Positions 17,761 to 25,820 of a DNA stretch of 64,000 nt are shown here, in pieces. The notes beneath the pieces were generated by a model. The model did not search any database, was not told where the DNA came from, and saw only the letters and a program-made list of their open reading frames with translations. This stretch comes from JBGSUZ01 sp963677505 (lineage in GTDB: Bacteria; Bacillota; Clostridia; Peptostreptococcales; Acidaminobacteraceae). The stretch spans positions 1 to 64,000 of the forward strand of contig CAXXWB010000014.1 in the NCBI GenBank assembly GCA_963677505.2. The letters run 5' to 3'. Within the stretch, counting starts at the first letter, position 1. Every line of letters starts with the position of its first letter. A program made the position numbers and the translations under genes.

Positions 17761-18301
17761 ATGGCGGAGAAGTTTCTTGATAAGGTAAAAAATATGATGG
17801 GTTTAGAAACCGATCAAAAATACGATGAAGATTATGATTATGAAGATGCTGAAGACTTTGATGACTATAACAATTACAACAATCAAAGCCACATCTCAAG
17901 CCCTTTATGGCAGTCCTCAAAGTAAAGTGGTTAACATTGGAAAAACGACTACACAAGCAGGGTCCAGCACCTATGGCACCTACTGCAAGTGTCATGCCTA
18001 GAATGAATTATGACATGGAAGTTGTTCTTTATCAACCGAAAGAGTTTGAAGATTCGAAACCATTGTCGACAGCTTGAAAAGTAAAAAACCTGTCATATTG
18101 AATATTGAAGACTTAGACAATGAACTTGGCAAAAAGATCTTTGATTTTTGTAGCGGTGCTCTTTACGCGCTGGATGGTCATATTCAAAAAAATTTCAAGA
18201 GGTATTTTTATCTTAGCCCCATACAATGTTGAAATTGTGGCGATATAAAAAGTGCATTAGAGAGCAAAGGTATTTTTGCTTGGACTTCTAGAAGGGAATA
18301 A
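17761..18301 (+). pseudogene. sepF: Cell division protein SepF (five apparent frameshifts)
   Basis: SepF is the membrane anchor of FtsZ in Gram-positive bacteria. The N-terminal amphipathic helix (MAEKFLDKVKNMMG) and acidic linker read from the ATG at 17761. The SepF core (MEVVLYQPKEF, IVDSLKSKKPVILNIEDLD, ALYALDGHI, ILAPYNVEI, KGIFAWTSRRE) is spread over three frames. Indels fit at about 17870-17885 (+1), the GGG at 17960-17962 (+1), AAA at 18057-18059 (-1), the A7 at 18186-18192 (+1) and GG at 18239-18240 (-1). Net correction gives 179 residues. Because protein sequence is conserved in every segment, sequencing error is likelier than decay. Confidence 0.82.
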
Positions 18302-18305
18302 TTCA

Positions 18306-18566
18306 ATGAACTTAATTCAACAATCACTTTATCAATTTTTAAATATTATCATTATCTGGTATTGATCAGAGCTGTTTTATCATGGTTTGTAAGAGATCTT
18401 AGCAACCCATTGGTGCGATTCTTGTTTGAAGTTACTGAGCCGCTTCTAGCGCCGTTTAAAGGAGCTTCAGCACAAAATCGGCATAACAGGTGGATTGGAT
18501 TTTTCACCGATTCTCTTATTTATGGTCATTGAGTTTCTTAAGAGAATGGTAATTACTTACCTATGA
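18306..18566 (+). pseudogene. ylmG: YggT-family membrane protein YlmG (two apparent frameshifts)
   Basis: YlmG/YggT proteins are small two-helix membrane proteins encoded between sepF and ylmH. The ATG at 18306 opens LIQQSLYQFLNIIII. One base missing near 18355 restores LVLIRAVLSWFVRDLSNPL, and one extra base near 18462-18464 restores LQHKIGITGGLDFSPILLF. With both corrected the length is 86 residues, typical for the family. The TGA stop overlaps the ylmH ATG by 4 bases, as expected for an intact operon. Confidence 0.78.
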
Positions 18567-19349
18567 TTAAGAGAGAACTGCTATCATCTATTATTGATCC
18601 AGAAATTAGGGTTGTAGCAGCGAAATTTTTAGACAAAGTCATGCAAAGCGGTAAATACCATGAAAAGGTCTTTACCGCTTTTTTAAGTCCTTTGGAGCGT
18701 GACATTTGTGAAAAACTGTTCTGGAAATGTCATGAAGATATTCACATCAGCTCATTCGGCGGCTATGAGGATGCAGAATATCAAATGATAGGTTTGTCCC
18801 CTAGCTATACGCCTCTTGAGCAGGAAGATTTTCCTCTGAAGCTGATTATGGCCCACGTCACTGCAAAAACCTTTGAGCTGAGCCATCGTGATATTCTAGG
18901 GGCATTGATGGCCTTAGGGTTTAAACGCAATCGGATTGGCGATTTATCTATTGTTGAGAATGAAATTCAAATTATTTGTGACTTAGAATTGGCAGACTAT
19001 ATCAGTTCACAACTTGAAAAGATTGGCAGATATAGTGTGACGACTATGATGGCACCTTTAAATGCTTATAAAATCCCAGCCGTTGAAACGGAAGAACAGT
19101 TTAAGACTGTTCCAAGTTTAAGACTAGACGCCGTTCTTGCGGCGGGTTTAACCTTTCAAGAAGCCTTGCTATGGATTTTATTCAGGGGATAAAGTAAAAA
19201 TCAACCATTTACCTGAGAATAGACCCTCCCATTTGCTCTCTGAAGGAGATTTGATTGCTTGCAGAGGCAAAGGACGACTTATTTTGTCTGCCATTGAAGG
19301 CACTTCTAAAAAGGACCGCATTAAAATTAGAATTCAGAAAATGTGTTGA
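18563..19349 (+). pseudogene. ylmH: S4-domain RNA-binding protein YlmH (two apparent frameshifts)
   Basis: YlmH binds RNA through a C-terminal S4 domain and has been linked to rescue of obstructed 50S subunits as well as to the division cluster. The first 195 residues are intact. One G is missing near 19144-19147 and another in GGGG at 19185-19188. Restoring both yields the S4 segment FNLSRSLAMDFIQGDKVKIN and an end at the TGA 19347-19349, total 262 residues. The reading frames and the total length agree exactly with two single-base losses. The ileS promoter overlaps its stop. Confidence 0.84.
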
Positions 19350-19374
19350 CGGCTATTATAAAATCCGCTATAAT
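19346..19374 (+). promoter_or_regulatory. Promoter for the ileS T-box transcript
   Basis: TTGACG (19346-19351) and a perfect TATAAT (19369-19374) are separated by 17 bases. The -35 box overlaps the corrected ylmH stop codon. Confidence 0.85.
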
Positions 19375-19375
19375 T

Positions 19376-19680
19376 TGGGTTAATTGAAATTGTCCATACC
19401 TTCATTGTGTTGGATAAGTAAAAGCTGTGATGGGAAGAGTAGCATGTAAAGCGGTTTCAGAGAGTTGGCGAAAGGGTGCGAGCCAATAGAAGCAATATGT
19501 GTGAAGATCAGCCTGGAGCTTTCGAGGTGAAACAAAGTAGTCTCGAACGGTTGACGCCGTTATAGTCTTTGAGTGGTATGACAGTAAGCTATCAACAGTT
19601 GTCATGCAAGTCGGGTGGTACCGCGGAAATATATTTTCGTCCCTGAGCTATTTTAAGCTCAGGGATTTTTGTTTTTTGAA
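19376..19680 (+). promoter_or_regulatory. T-box riboswitch controlling ileS
   Basis: This untranslated leader contains the hallmark T-box GGGTGGTACCGCGG at 19613-19626, whose TGGT core pairs with the free CCA end of uncharged tRNA. Stem I lies upstream with an AGTA-type bulge near 19438 and, in GAAGATCAGC, an ATC triplet at 19507-19509 that is the likely isoleucine specifier, followed by a purine as usual. Uncharged tRNA-Ile would stabilise the antiterminator and let transcription enter ileS. It accounts for most of the 382-base gap between ylmH and ileS. The specifier position is my reading, without a computed fold. Confidence 0.92.
19640..19676 (+). terminator. T-box-controlled terminator before ileS
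   Basis: A 10-bp stem TCCCTGAGCT/AGCTCAGGGA is followed by TTTTTGTTTTTT. It lies just after the T-box and is the default structure when tRNA-Ile is charged. Confidence 0.92.
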
Positions 19681-19732
19681 ATCAACCTATGAGCTAAATC
19701 TGTGAAACAAGTAAAATAAAAGGAGTGATTGT

Positions 19733-22700
19733 ATGAGTTACAAAGAGCTAAATAAAGGCACAATGCCTGTCATTGAAGAAGCAGTCAGAAATCACTGGGA
19801 TCAAATTGACTTATTAAACGCAAGCATCGAGTCGAGAGAAGGAAAACCAAGTTTTATTTTCTACGATGGCCCTCCAACAGCCAATGGCCGTCCAGGAATT
19901 CACCACGTTATTGCAAGAGCTTTAAAAGATGGTGTTTGCCGATATAAATCTATGCAAGGCTACCAAGTTAAGCGTAAAGCAGGCTGGGACACTCATGGTC
20001 TTCCCGTTGAAATTGAGGTGGAAAAACGCCTTAACTTAGACAGCAAGCAAGCTATCGAAAGCTACGGTATTGAAGCTTTCAATGACCAATGCAGAAGTTC
20101 TGTCTTTGAATATGAAGGCGTATGGCGTGAACAAACAAAGCGTATGGCCTATTTGATCGATTTGGATAATCCGTACATCACATTAGATAATAACTACATT
20201 GAATCCGTTTGGTGGATTCTCAATAAATTCTTTAAAGAAGGTTACATCTATGAAGGGCATAAGATTCTTCCTTACTGCACACGTTGTGGTACAGGTCTTG
20301 CCTCTCATGAAGTTGCTCAAGGCTATCAAGAAATTAAAACAGCTACGGTCTTTGTGAAATTTAAACGTAAAGATGTAGACGAGTACTTCCTTGTTTGGAC
20401 AACTACACCTTGGACATTGGCTTCTAACGTAGCTTTAACGGTCAATCCTAAGGAAACTTACATCAAGGTTAGAGAAAATGATGAAGTGTACTACTTAGAG
20501 AAGAACTTAGCGCCGAGAGTTCTTGGAAAAGAATATGAAGTTCTTGAAGAGATGACGGGTAAAGATTTAGAATTTATGGAATATGAACAGCTTATGCCTT
20601 TCGTAAAAGCAGAGAAAAAAGCATTCATCGTCACTTGTGCAGACTACGTTACTACCGATGATGGTACCGGGATTGTTCATACAGCCCCAGCTTTCGGTGA
20701 AGACGATTACAATACAGGCATGAGATACAATCTTCCTGTCCTTCAGCCTGTAGATGAAATGGGTAAATACACCACAACCCCATGGGAAGGCAAATTCGTT
20801 ATGGATGCGGACCCAGAAATCATCGACTGGTTAAAAGAAAATGGCAAGCTTTACAGAAAACAGTCAATGGAGCATAACTACCCACACTGTTGGAGATGTA
20901 AAACACCGCTTTTATACTATGCTAAACCGAGCTGGTATATTGAAATGACAAAGCTAAAAGACCAATTGGTTGCCAATAACAACGAAGTTAACTGGTTCCC
21001 ACCTTATGTTGGGGAAAAACGTTTTGGTAACTGGCTTGAAAATGTTAACGATTGGGCCATTTCAAGAAGCCGTTACTGGGGAACACCTCTTAACATTTGG
21101 CGTTGTGACTGTGGTCATATGGATACGGTGGCTTCTAAGCAAGAATTGGCTGACCGTGCTATTGAAAAAATTGACCCAGCAACCGTAGAGCTTCACAGAC
21201 CTTATGTGGATGATATTCATTTAAAATGTGACAAGTGCAGTGGGACAATGACACGTGTACTTGACGTTATCGACTGTTGGTTTGACAGTGGGGCAATGCC
21301 ATTTGCGCAACACCACTATCCGTTTGAAAACAAAGAAACCTTTGATCAATTATTCCCAGCTGACTTTATCTGTGAAGGGATTGACCAAACAAGAGGCTGG
21401 TTCTATTCATTGCTTGCTATTTCAACCTTTGTTATGGGTAAAGCACCATACAAAAATGTCTTAGTAAACGACTTGATCCTAGATAAAGAAGGCAAGAAAA
21501 TGTCTAAGTCTAGAGGCAATACAGTAGATTCCTTTGCGATGTTTGACCAATATGGCGCAGATGTTGTCAGATGGTATTTATACTACGTATCGCCAGCCTG
21601 GATGCCAACTAAATTTGATGAAGAAGGCCTAAAAGAAGTAGACAGCAAATTCTTCAGAACCTTTAAGAACGTCTATAATTTCTTCACGCTCTATGCCAAC
21701 ACGGATCAAATTAAAGCGACAGACTTCTTTGTTAAACCAGAAGATAGACCTGAACTTGATCGTTGGATGCTTTCTAAATTAAACGTTCTAATTAGAGATG
21801 TTACTACGGAAATGGATGTCTACGACACCATGAAAGCCGTTCGCAAAATTCAAGAATTCGTCAATGAAGATTTATCTAACTGGTACATCAGACGTTCTAG
21901 AAGAAGATTCTGGGGCAATGAATTGACTGAAGATAAAAAAGCAGTTTACAACACCACGTATGAAGTATTGGTGACCGTTTGTAAATTAGCGGCACCATTT
22001 GCACCATACATGACAGAGGAAATCTTCAGAAATCTTACTGAAGAAGAATCGGTGCACTTGGCAGACTATCCAAAAGCTAATATGGACTTGGTAGACAGCC
22101 GCGTCGAAGAGCGAATGGACTTGATTCGTGATTTGGTAACCCTTGGCCGTGGCGCAAGAGAAACTGTTAAAATTAAGGTTAGACAACCCATTCACCAAGT
22201 GGTTATCGACGGGAAATACGAGTCGCTAATTTCTGATTTAGTGGACCTGATTGAAGAAGAATTGAATGTTAAAAAAGTGGTCTTTACTAAGGACTTAGGG
22301 GAGTACATGAACTTCTCACTCAAACCGAACTTTAAAGTCCTCGGTCCAGTTCTTGGTCAAAAAATGGGTCTTTTCGGCAAGAAGCTTGCTGAACTCGATC
22401 CAGCGGTTGCTGCTCCAAAATTAGACAACGGTGAAGTATTAAGTGTTGATATTGACGGTGAAACGATTGAAATCAATAAAGAAAACGTATTGGTAAATAT
22501 TTCAGCTAAAGAAGGTTTTACAGTAAGCCTTGAAAACAACGTTTTTGTAATTTTAGATACAACTCTTACAGAAGAATTGATACTAGAGGGCTATGCAAGA
22601 GAAATGATCTCTAGAATTCAGCAAATGAGAAAAGCTGCTGACTTCCAAGTTTTAGATGAAATCAATGTTTACTATGAGTGTGAACCAGCCTTTGAAAAGG

Positions 22701-22834
22701 GTATTGAAGCCCACAGAGACTACATCATGGGAGAAACTTTGACGGTGTCTTTAACAACAGGATCAGATAAGCCTTATGAAGAATTTGAACTCAACGGATG
22801 CAATGTAAAACTTTTCGTTGAAAAAAGAGCTTAA
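19733..22834 (+). CDS. ileS: Isoleucyl-tRNA synthetase, type 2 with GIHH signature
   Basis: IleRS charges tRNA-Ile and edits misactivated valine. The 1033-residue length and motifs place it in the type 2 (eukaryote-like) class: the DGPPTANG segment leads into GIHH at residues 55-58, where the usual HXGH would be. The second signature KMSKS is at 589-593, the CP1 editing domain begins around TTPWTLASNVA (about 224), and DWAISRSRYWGTP is present. The start has AAAGGAG upstream. Expression is governed by the T-box leader. Type 2 enzymes generally tolerate mupirocin, and the GXHH variant has been described in a hyper-resistant IleRS. Confidence 0.96.
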   Translation: MSYKELNKGTMPVIEEAVRNHWDQIDLLNASIESREGKPSFIFYDGPPTANGRPGIHHVIARALKDGVCRYKSMQGYQVKRKAGWDTHGLPVEIEVEKRLNLDSKQAIESYGIEAFNDQCRSSVFEYEGVWREQTKRMAYLIDLDNPYITLDNNYIESVWWILNKFFKEGYIYEGHKILPYCTRCGTGLASHEVAQGYQEIKTATVFVKFKRKDVDEYFLVWTTTPWTLASNVALTVNPKETYIKVRENDEVYYLEKNLAPRVLGKEYEVLEEMTGKDLEFMEYEQLMPFVKAEKKAFIVTCADYVTTDDGTGIVHTAPAFGEDDYNTGMRYNLPVLQPVDEMGKYTTTPWEGKFVMDADPEIIDWLKENGKLYRKQSMEHNYPHCWRCKTPLLYYAKPSWYIEMTKLKDQLVANNNEVNWFPPYVGEKRFGNWLENVNDWAISRSRYWGTPLNIWRCDCGHMDTVASKQELADRAIEKIDPATVELHRPYVDDIHLKCDKCSGTMTRVLDVIDCWFDSGAMPFAQHHYPFENKETFDQLFPADFICEGIDQTRGWFYSLLAISTFVMGKAPYKNVLVNDLILDKEGKKMSKSRGNTVDSFAMFDQYGADVVRWYLYYVSPAWMPTKFDEEGLKEVDSKFFRTFKNVYNFFTLYANTDQIKATDFFVKPEDRPELDRWMLSKLNVLIRDVTTEMDVYDTMKAVRKIQEFVNEDLSNWYIRRSRRRFWGNELTEDKKAVYNTTYEVLVTVCKLAAPFAPYMTEEIFRNLTEEESVHLADYPKANMDLVDSRVEERMDLIRDLVTLGRGARETVKIKVRQPIHQVVIDGKYESLISDLVDLIEEELNVKKVVFTKDLGEYMNFSLKPNFKVLGPVLGQKMGLFGKKLAELDPAVAAPKLDNGEVLSVDIDGETIEINKENVLVNISAKEGFTVSLENNVFVILDTTLTEELILEGYAREMISRIQQMRKAADFQVLDEINVYYECEPAFEKGIEAHRDYIMGETLTVSLTTGSDKPYEEFELNGCNVKLFVEKRA

Positions 22835-22849
22835 GGTTCGTAAAATAGA

Positions 22850-22884
22850 AGTGAAGAGGATTATCCTCTTCACTTTGCTTTTTG
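22850..22884 (+). terminator. Terminator after ileS
   Basis: An 11-bp perfect stem, AGTGAAGAGGA/TCCTCTTCACT with a TTA loop, is followed by TTGCTTTTTG. It ends the ileS transcript. Confidence 0.85.
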
Positions 22885-22962
22885 ATTGAAAATGAGCAAA
22901 CGCTCTTGAAAATGAGTAAAACGGCGGTAAAACCATAAACAAATTGCCCTAGGAGGTCAATA

Positions 22963-23910
22963 GTGAACCCGGAAAATGATAATGAACTAAAAGAGGAAAC
23001 TATTGAATTCCTTTATGACGATGCCCCTGGAACCCGACTTGATGTATATTTAAGTCAGATTGTAGAGGGACTCTCTAGAAGTTATATACAGAAACTCATT
23101 AAAGAAGGCCGTGTCAGCGTGAACGGCAAGACCAACGATGTCAAAAAACATCAGCTCAAAGAAAATGATCAAGTGATATTGACCATTCCTAAGCCTGAAA
23201 GATTGTCGGCAGAGGCAGAAAATATACCTTTAGAAATAATCTATGAAGATGATCAAGTTATTGTGGTCAACAAACCTCAAGGAATGGTTGTTCATCCTGC
23301 ACCGGGAAATTATTCAGGAACCTTAGTCAATGCCTTGATGTATCACTGTAAAGATCAGCTTTCTACTATAAATGGCATTATACGCCCTGGTATCGTCCAC
23401 AGAATTGACAAAGACACTTCGGGACTACTAATGATTGCCAAGACAGACTTGGCTCACAGAACCCTTGCTGAGGAGCTTAAGGCCTACAAGTCCGAGCGGA
23501 TTTATTATGCCTTAGTTTGTGGTGAAATGAAAAATGAAAGTGGTACTATAAAAACATTTATGGCACGCTCAACTAAGAATCGATTGAAAATGGCGGTTTC
23601 GAGAGAAGGACGTGAAGCCATTACCCACTACGAAATTATGAAACGTTACCACGATTATACATTGGTAAAATGTCAGTTGGAAACAGGAAGAACCCATCAA
23701 ATACGTGTTCACTTACAGCACATCGGTTACCCCATCGTTGGAGATCCGTTATACGGAAATCCTAGTGCTAAACTCAAACACGATGGTCAATTACTTCATG
23801 CGGCCAGTTTAGGTTTCACACATCCTATTACAGGAGAATTTATGAGATTTACCAGTGAAGTACCTGGATATTTTCAAAGAATATTGGACAAGTTGGAAGG
23901 AGCCTTGTAA
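22963..23910 (+). CDS. rluD: RluD-family 23S rRNA pseudouridine synthase
   Basis: RluA/RluD-family enzymes isomerise uridines in 23S rRNA. The 315-residue protein has an N-terminal S4 domain (about residues 22-80) and the catalytic HRIDKDTSG motif with Asp149, followed by GRTHQIRVH. The GTG start has AGGAGG 6 bases before it. The stop overlaps the pyrR ATG (TAATG). In related genomes lspA usually sits just upstream; here it is absent. The exact target uridines cannot be told from sequence. Confidence 0.93.
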   Translation: MNPENDNELKEETIEFLYDDAPGTRLDVYLSQIVEGLSRSYIQKLIKEGRVSVNGKTNDVKKHQLKENDQVILTIPKPERLSAEAENIPLEIIYEDDQVIVVNKPQGMVVHPAPGNYSGTLVNALMYHCKDQLSTINGIIRPGIVHRIDKDTSGLLMIAKTDLAHRTLAEELKAYKSERIYYALVCGEMKNESGTIKTFMARSTKNRLKMAVSREGREAITHYEIMKRYHDYTLVKCQLETGRTHQIRVHLQHIGYPIVGDPLYGNPSAKLKHDGQLLHAASLGFTHPITGEFMRFTSEVPGYFQRILDKLEGAL

Positions 23911-24446
23911 TGGATTTTAAAGCTAAAATATTAGACGACAAAGCAATTGGACGTTCAATCACTCGTTTGGCCCATGAAATCATTGAAAAAAATAAAGGGG
24001 TAGACGACATTGTCTTAGTGGGTATTTTGTCCAGAGGCTATCCAATAGCAAACCGCATTGCAGATAAAATCTGTGAGATTGAGGGGAAAAGTGTCAGAGT
24101 CGGACAAATTGACATTACTATGTACCGTGATGATTTAAGTACTGTAGGGGATAATCCCATTGTTAATGGCAGCGAGATTCCCTTTGATTTATCCGATCAA
24201 CACGTTATTTTAGTAGATGATGTAATTTATACAGGTAGAACGGTTAGAGCGGCTTTAGATGCAGTCATGGATTTTGGTAGACCGAAAACCATACAGTTGG
24301 CAGTTTTAGTAGATAGAGGCCACAGAGAACTGCCTATTCGCGCAGATTATGTGGGTAAAAATGTGCCAACTTCAACAAAAGAAATTGTTAAGGTGAGAAT
24401 ATCGGAAATAGATGGCATCGATGAAGTTTGCATCTACGACAAGTAG
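23910..24446 (+). CDS. pyrR: Bifunctional pyr operon regulator / uracil phosphoribosyltransferase PyrR
   Basis: PyrR binds UMP and pyr mRNA to control transcription attenuation, and has uracil phosphoribosyltransferase activity. The 178-residue type I PRTase fold carries the PRPP motif VILVDDVIYTGRTVRAA near residues 98-110 and GILSRGYPIA early on. It is translationally coupled to rluD, a neighbour it also has in Bacillus. No pyr biosynthesis genes follow in this window. I see no obvious PyrR attenuator here. Confidence 0.95.
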   Translation: MDFKAKILDDKAIGRSITRLAHEIIEKNKGVDDIVLVGILSRGYPIANRIADKICEIEGKSVRVGQIDITMYRDDLSTVGDNPIVNGSEIPFDLSDQHVILVDDVIYTGRTVRAALDAVMDFGRPKTIQLAVLVDRGHRELPIRADYVGKNVPTSTKEIVKVRISEIDGIDEVCIYDK

Positions 24447-24457
24447 AGGAGCATAAA

Positions 24458-25675
24458 ATGGGACTCTTTGACACATACAAAGGCTTACCAAAAACCATTT
24501 ACATCTTATTTTTTGTACAAATCGTTAATCGCTTTGGAGATTTTGTGGTGCCCTTTTTAACCATGTTGTTGGTTAATAAACTGGGGTTTTCTATGACGCA
24601 AGCGGGGTTCGTTGTGACTCTGTGTGCCTTAGCCATTATTCCTGGGGCTATGACGGGTGGGAAACTTTCTGATCATTTTGGTAGAAAGAATATATATTTA
24701 ATCTTTCAAACCAGTTCGGCGGTACTGCTCTTAACCTGTGGCTTTATACCAACATCCAAACTTATGGTTGTGTTGATTATCCTGTCAGCTTTCTTTAGCG
24801 GAGGAATACGTCCTATTCTCAGTGCGATTATTACAGATGTACTGCCGCCTGAGAGAAGACAAGCGGGATTTTCACTTTCCTATTTGGGCATCAATTTAGG
24901 TGTGGCTTTTGGTCCCTTGGTAGCAGGTTTTTTGTTTAATCACTTTCTGCCGCTCTTGTTTATAGGTGACGCACTGACCTCTTTTGCGGCTGTGGGATTA
25001 GTTTTAACTCAAATCAAGGAATCAAAACCTGAAATCAAAAAGGATTCCGAGAGAACTTCTAAATCTGGAAGTTATGATACTGGTGAACTGGAAAAAGCGG
25101 AGCAGGGGAGTTTATTCAGTGTGTTGATAAAGCGACCTGAAATCCTCATTTTTTTACTAATTAATGTGCTTTTCAGTATTGCCTATGGTCAGCATACTTT
25201 TGGATTGCCAGTTCAGCTAGGCAAACAGTTTGGTAGTATAGGTTCGAGTTACTTCGGCGTGTTAATGAGTATCAATGCTTTAACGGTTGTTCTGCTTACA
25301 TTGCCCTTAAACCATTTCATGCGACATGTAAAGCCTATCAAAACCATTGCCCTTAGCGGTGTTCTTTATGCTATAGGATTCGGTATGATTGGCATGATTC
25401 ATCATATGACTTGGTACGTAATTTCCACACTGATCTGGTCTATCGGTGAAATTATGCTCTCTACAAGCTTTGGCGTTTATTTGGCAAATAGATCCCCTGA
25501 AAACTTTAGGGCGAGAATCAACGCTGTGACCACCTTCTTCTTTGCTTCAGGAACGGTGATTGCAACCTCAGGGATGGGTATTTATACAGACATCTTTGGA
25601 CTGCCAATGTTATGGCCGCTACTGTTTGTTTTATGTATGATAGGTGCTTTTGGAATGAACTTACTGAAAGAATAA
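24458..25675 (+). CDS. Major facilitator superfamily transporter
   Basis: The 405-residue protein has about twelve hydrophobic segments and the MFS loop motif GGKLSDHFGRKN between helices 2 and 3. A charged central loop (about 187-220, rich in Lys/Glu/Ser) divides the two halves. The ATG at 24458 has GAGGAG 5 bases upstream; the ATG at 24428 would lie inside pyrR. Specificity cannot be assigned: it resembles drug-efflux type MFS carriers. Its position behind pyrR, where a uracil permease often lies, is suggestive only. Confidence 0.85.
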   Translation: MGLFDTYKGLPKTIYILFFVQIVNRFGDFVVPFLTMLLVNKLGFSMTQAGFVVTLCALAIIPGAMTGGKLSDHFGRKNIYLIFQTSSAVLLLTCGFIPTSKLMVVLIILSAFFSGGIRPILSAIITDVLPPERRQAGFSLSYLGINLGVAFGPLVAGFLFNHFLPLLFIGDALTSFAAVGLVLTQIKESKPEIKKDSERTSKSGSYDTGELEKAEQGSLFSVLIKRPEILIFLLINVLFSIAYGQHTFGLPVQLGKQFGSIGSSYFGVLMSINALTVVLLTLPLNHFMRHVKPIKTIALSGVLYAIGFGMIGMIHHMTWYVISTLIWSIGEIMLSTSFGVYLANRSPENFRARINAVTTFFFASGTVIATSGMGIYTDIFGLPMLWPLLFVLCMIGAFGMNLLKE

Positions 25676-25722
25676 TTTAAATGCTTAATTTAAATTGGAA
25701 TATGAATATGAAATAAAAATAT

Positions 25723-25767
25723 AACGCACCTGTCAGAAGGAAAATCTGATAGGTGCGTTTTTTTGTA
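25723..25767. terminator. Bidirectional terminator between the MFS gene and rqcH
   Basis: A 15-bp stem (one G-U pair) pairs 25723-25737 with 25745-25759, with loop AGGAAAA. It ends in TTTTTTT on the + strand, and the opposite strand exits into an A/T-rich tail, so it can serve both converging genes. Confidence 0.9.
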
Positions 25768-25820
25768 AATTCAGTAGGAACTACTAGTTTTCTAAGCGTT
25801 GTCAGGCCCTGAAGACAAAA

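Noticed and set aside
15850..19349. Decay of the yggS-sepF-ylmG-ylmH cluster into true pseudogenes, or programmed frameshifting
   Set aside because: Conserved residues persist in all segments and the indels are scattered, many in base runs, without slippery-site plus pseudoknot arrangements. Sequence error explains them better.
19402..19605. Open frame on the minus strand inside the ileS leader
   Set aside because: The region is a T-box RNA with promoter and terminator; the frame has no ribosome site or family resemblance.
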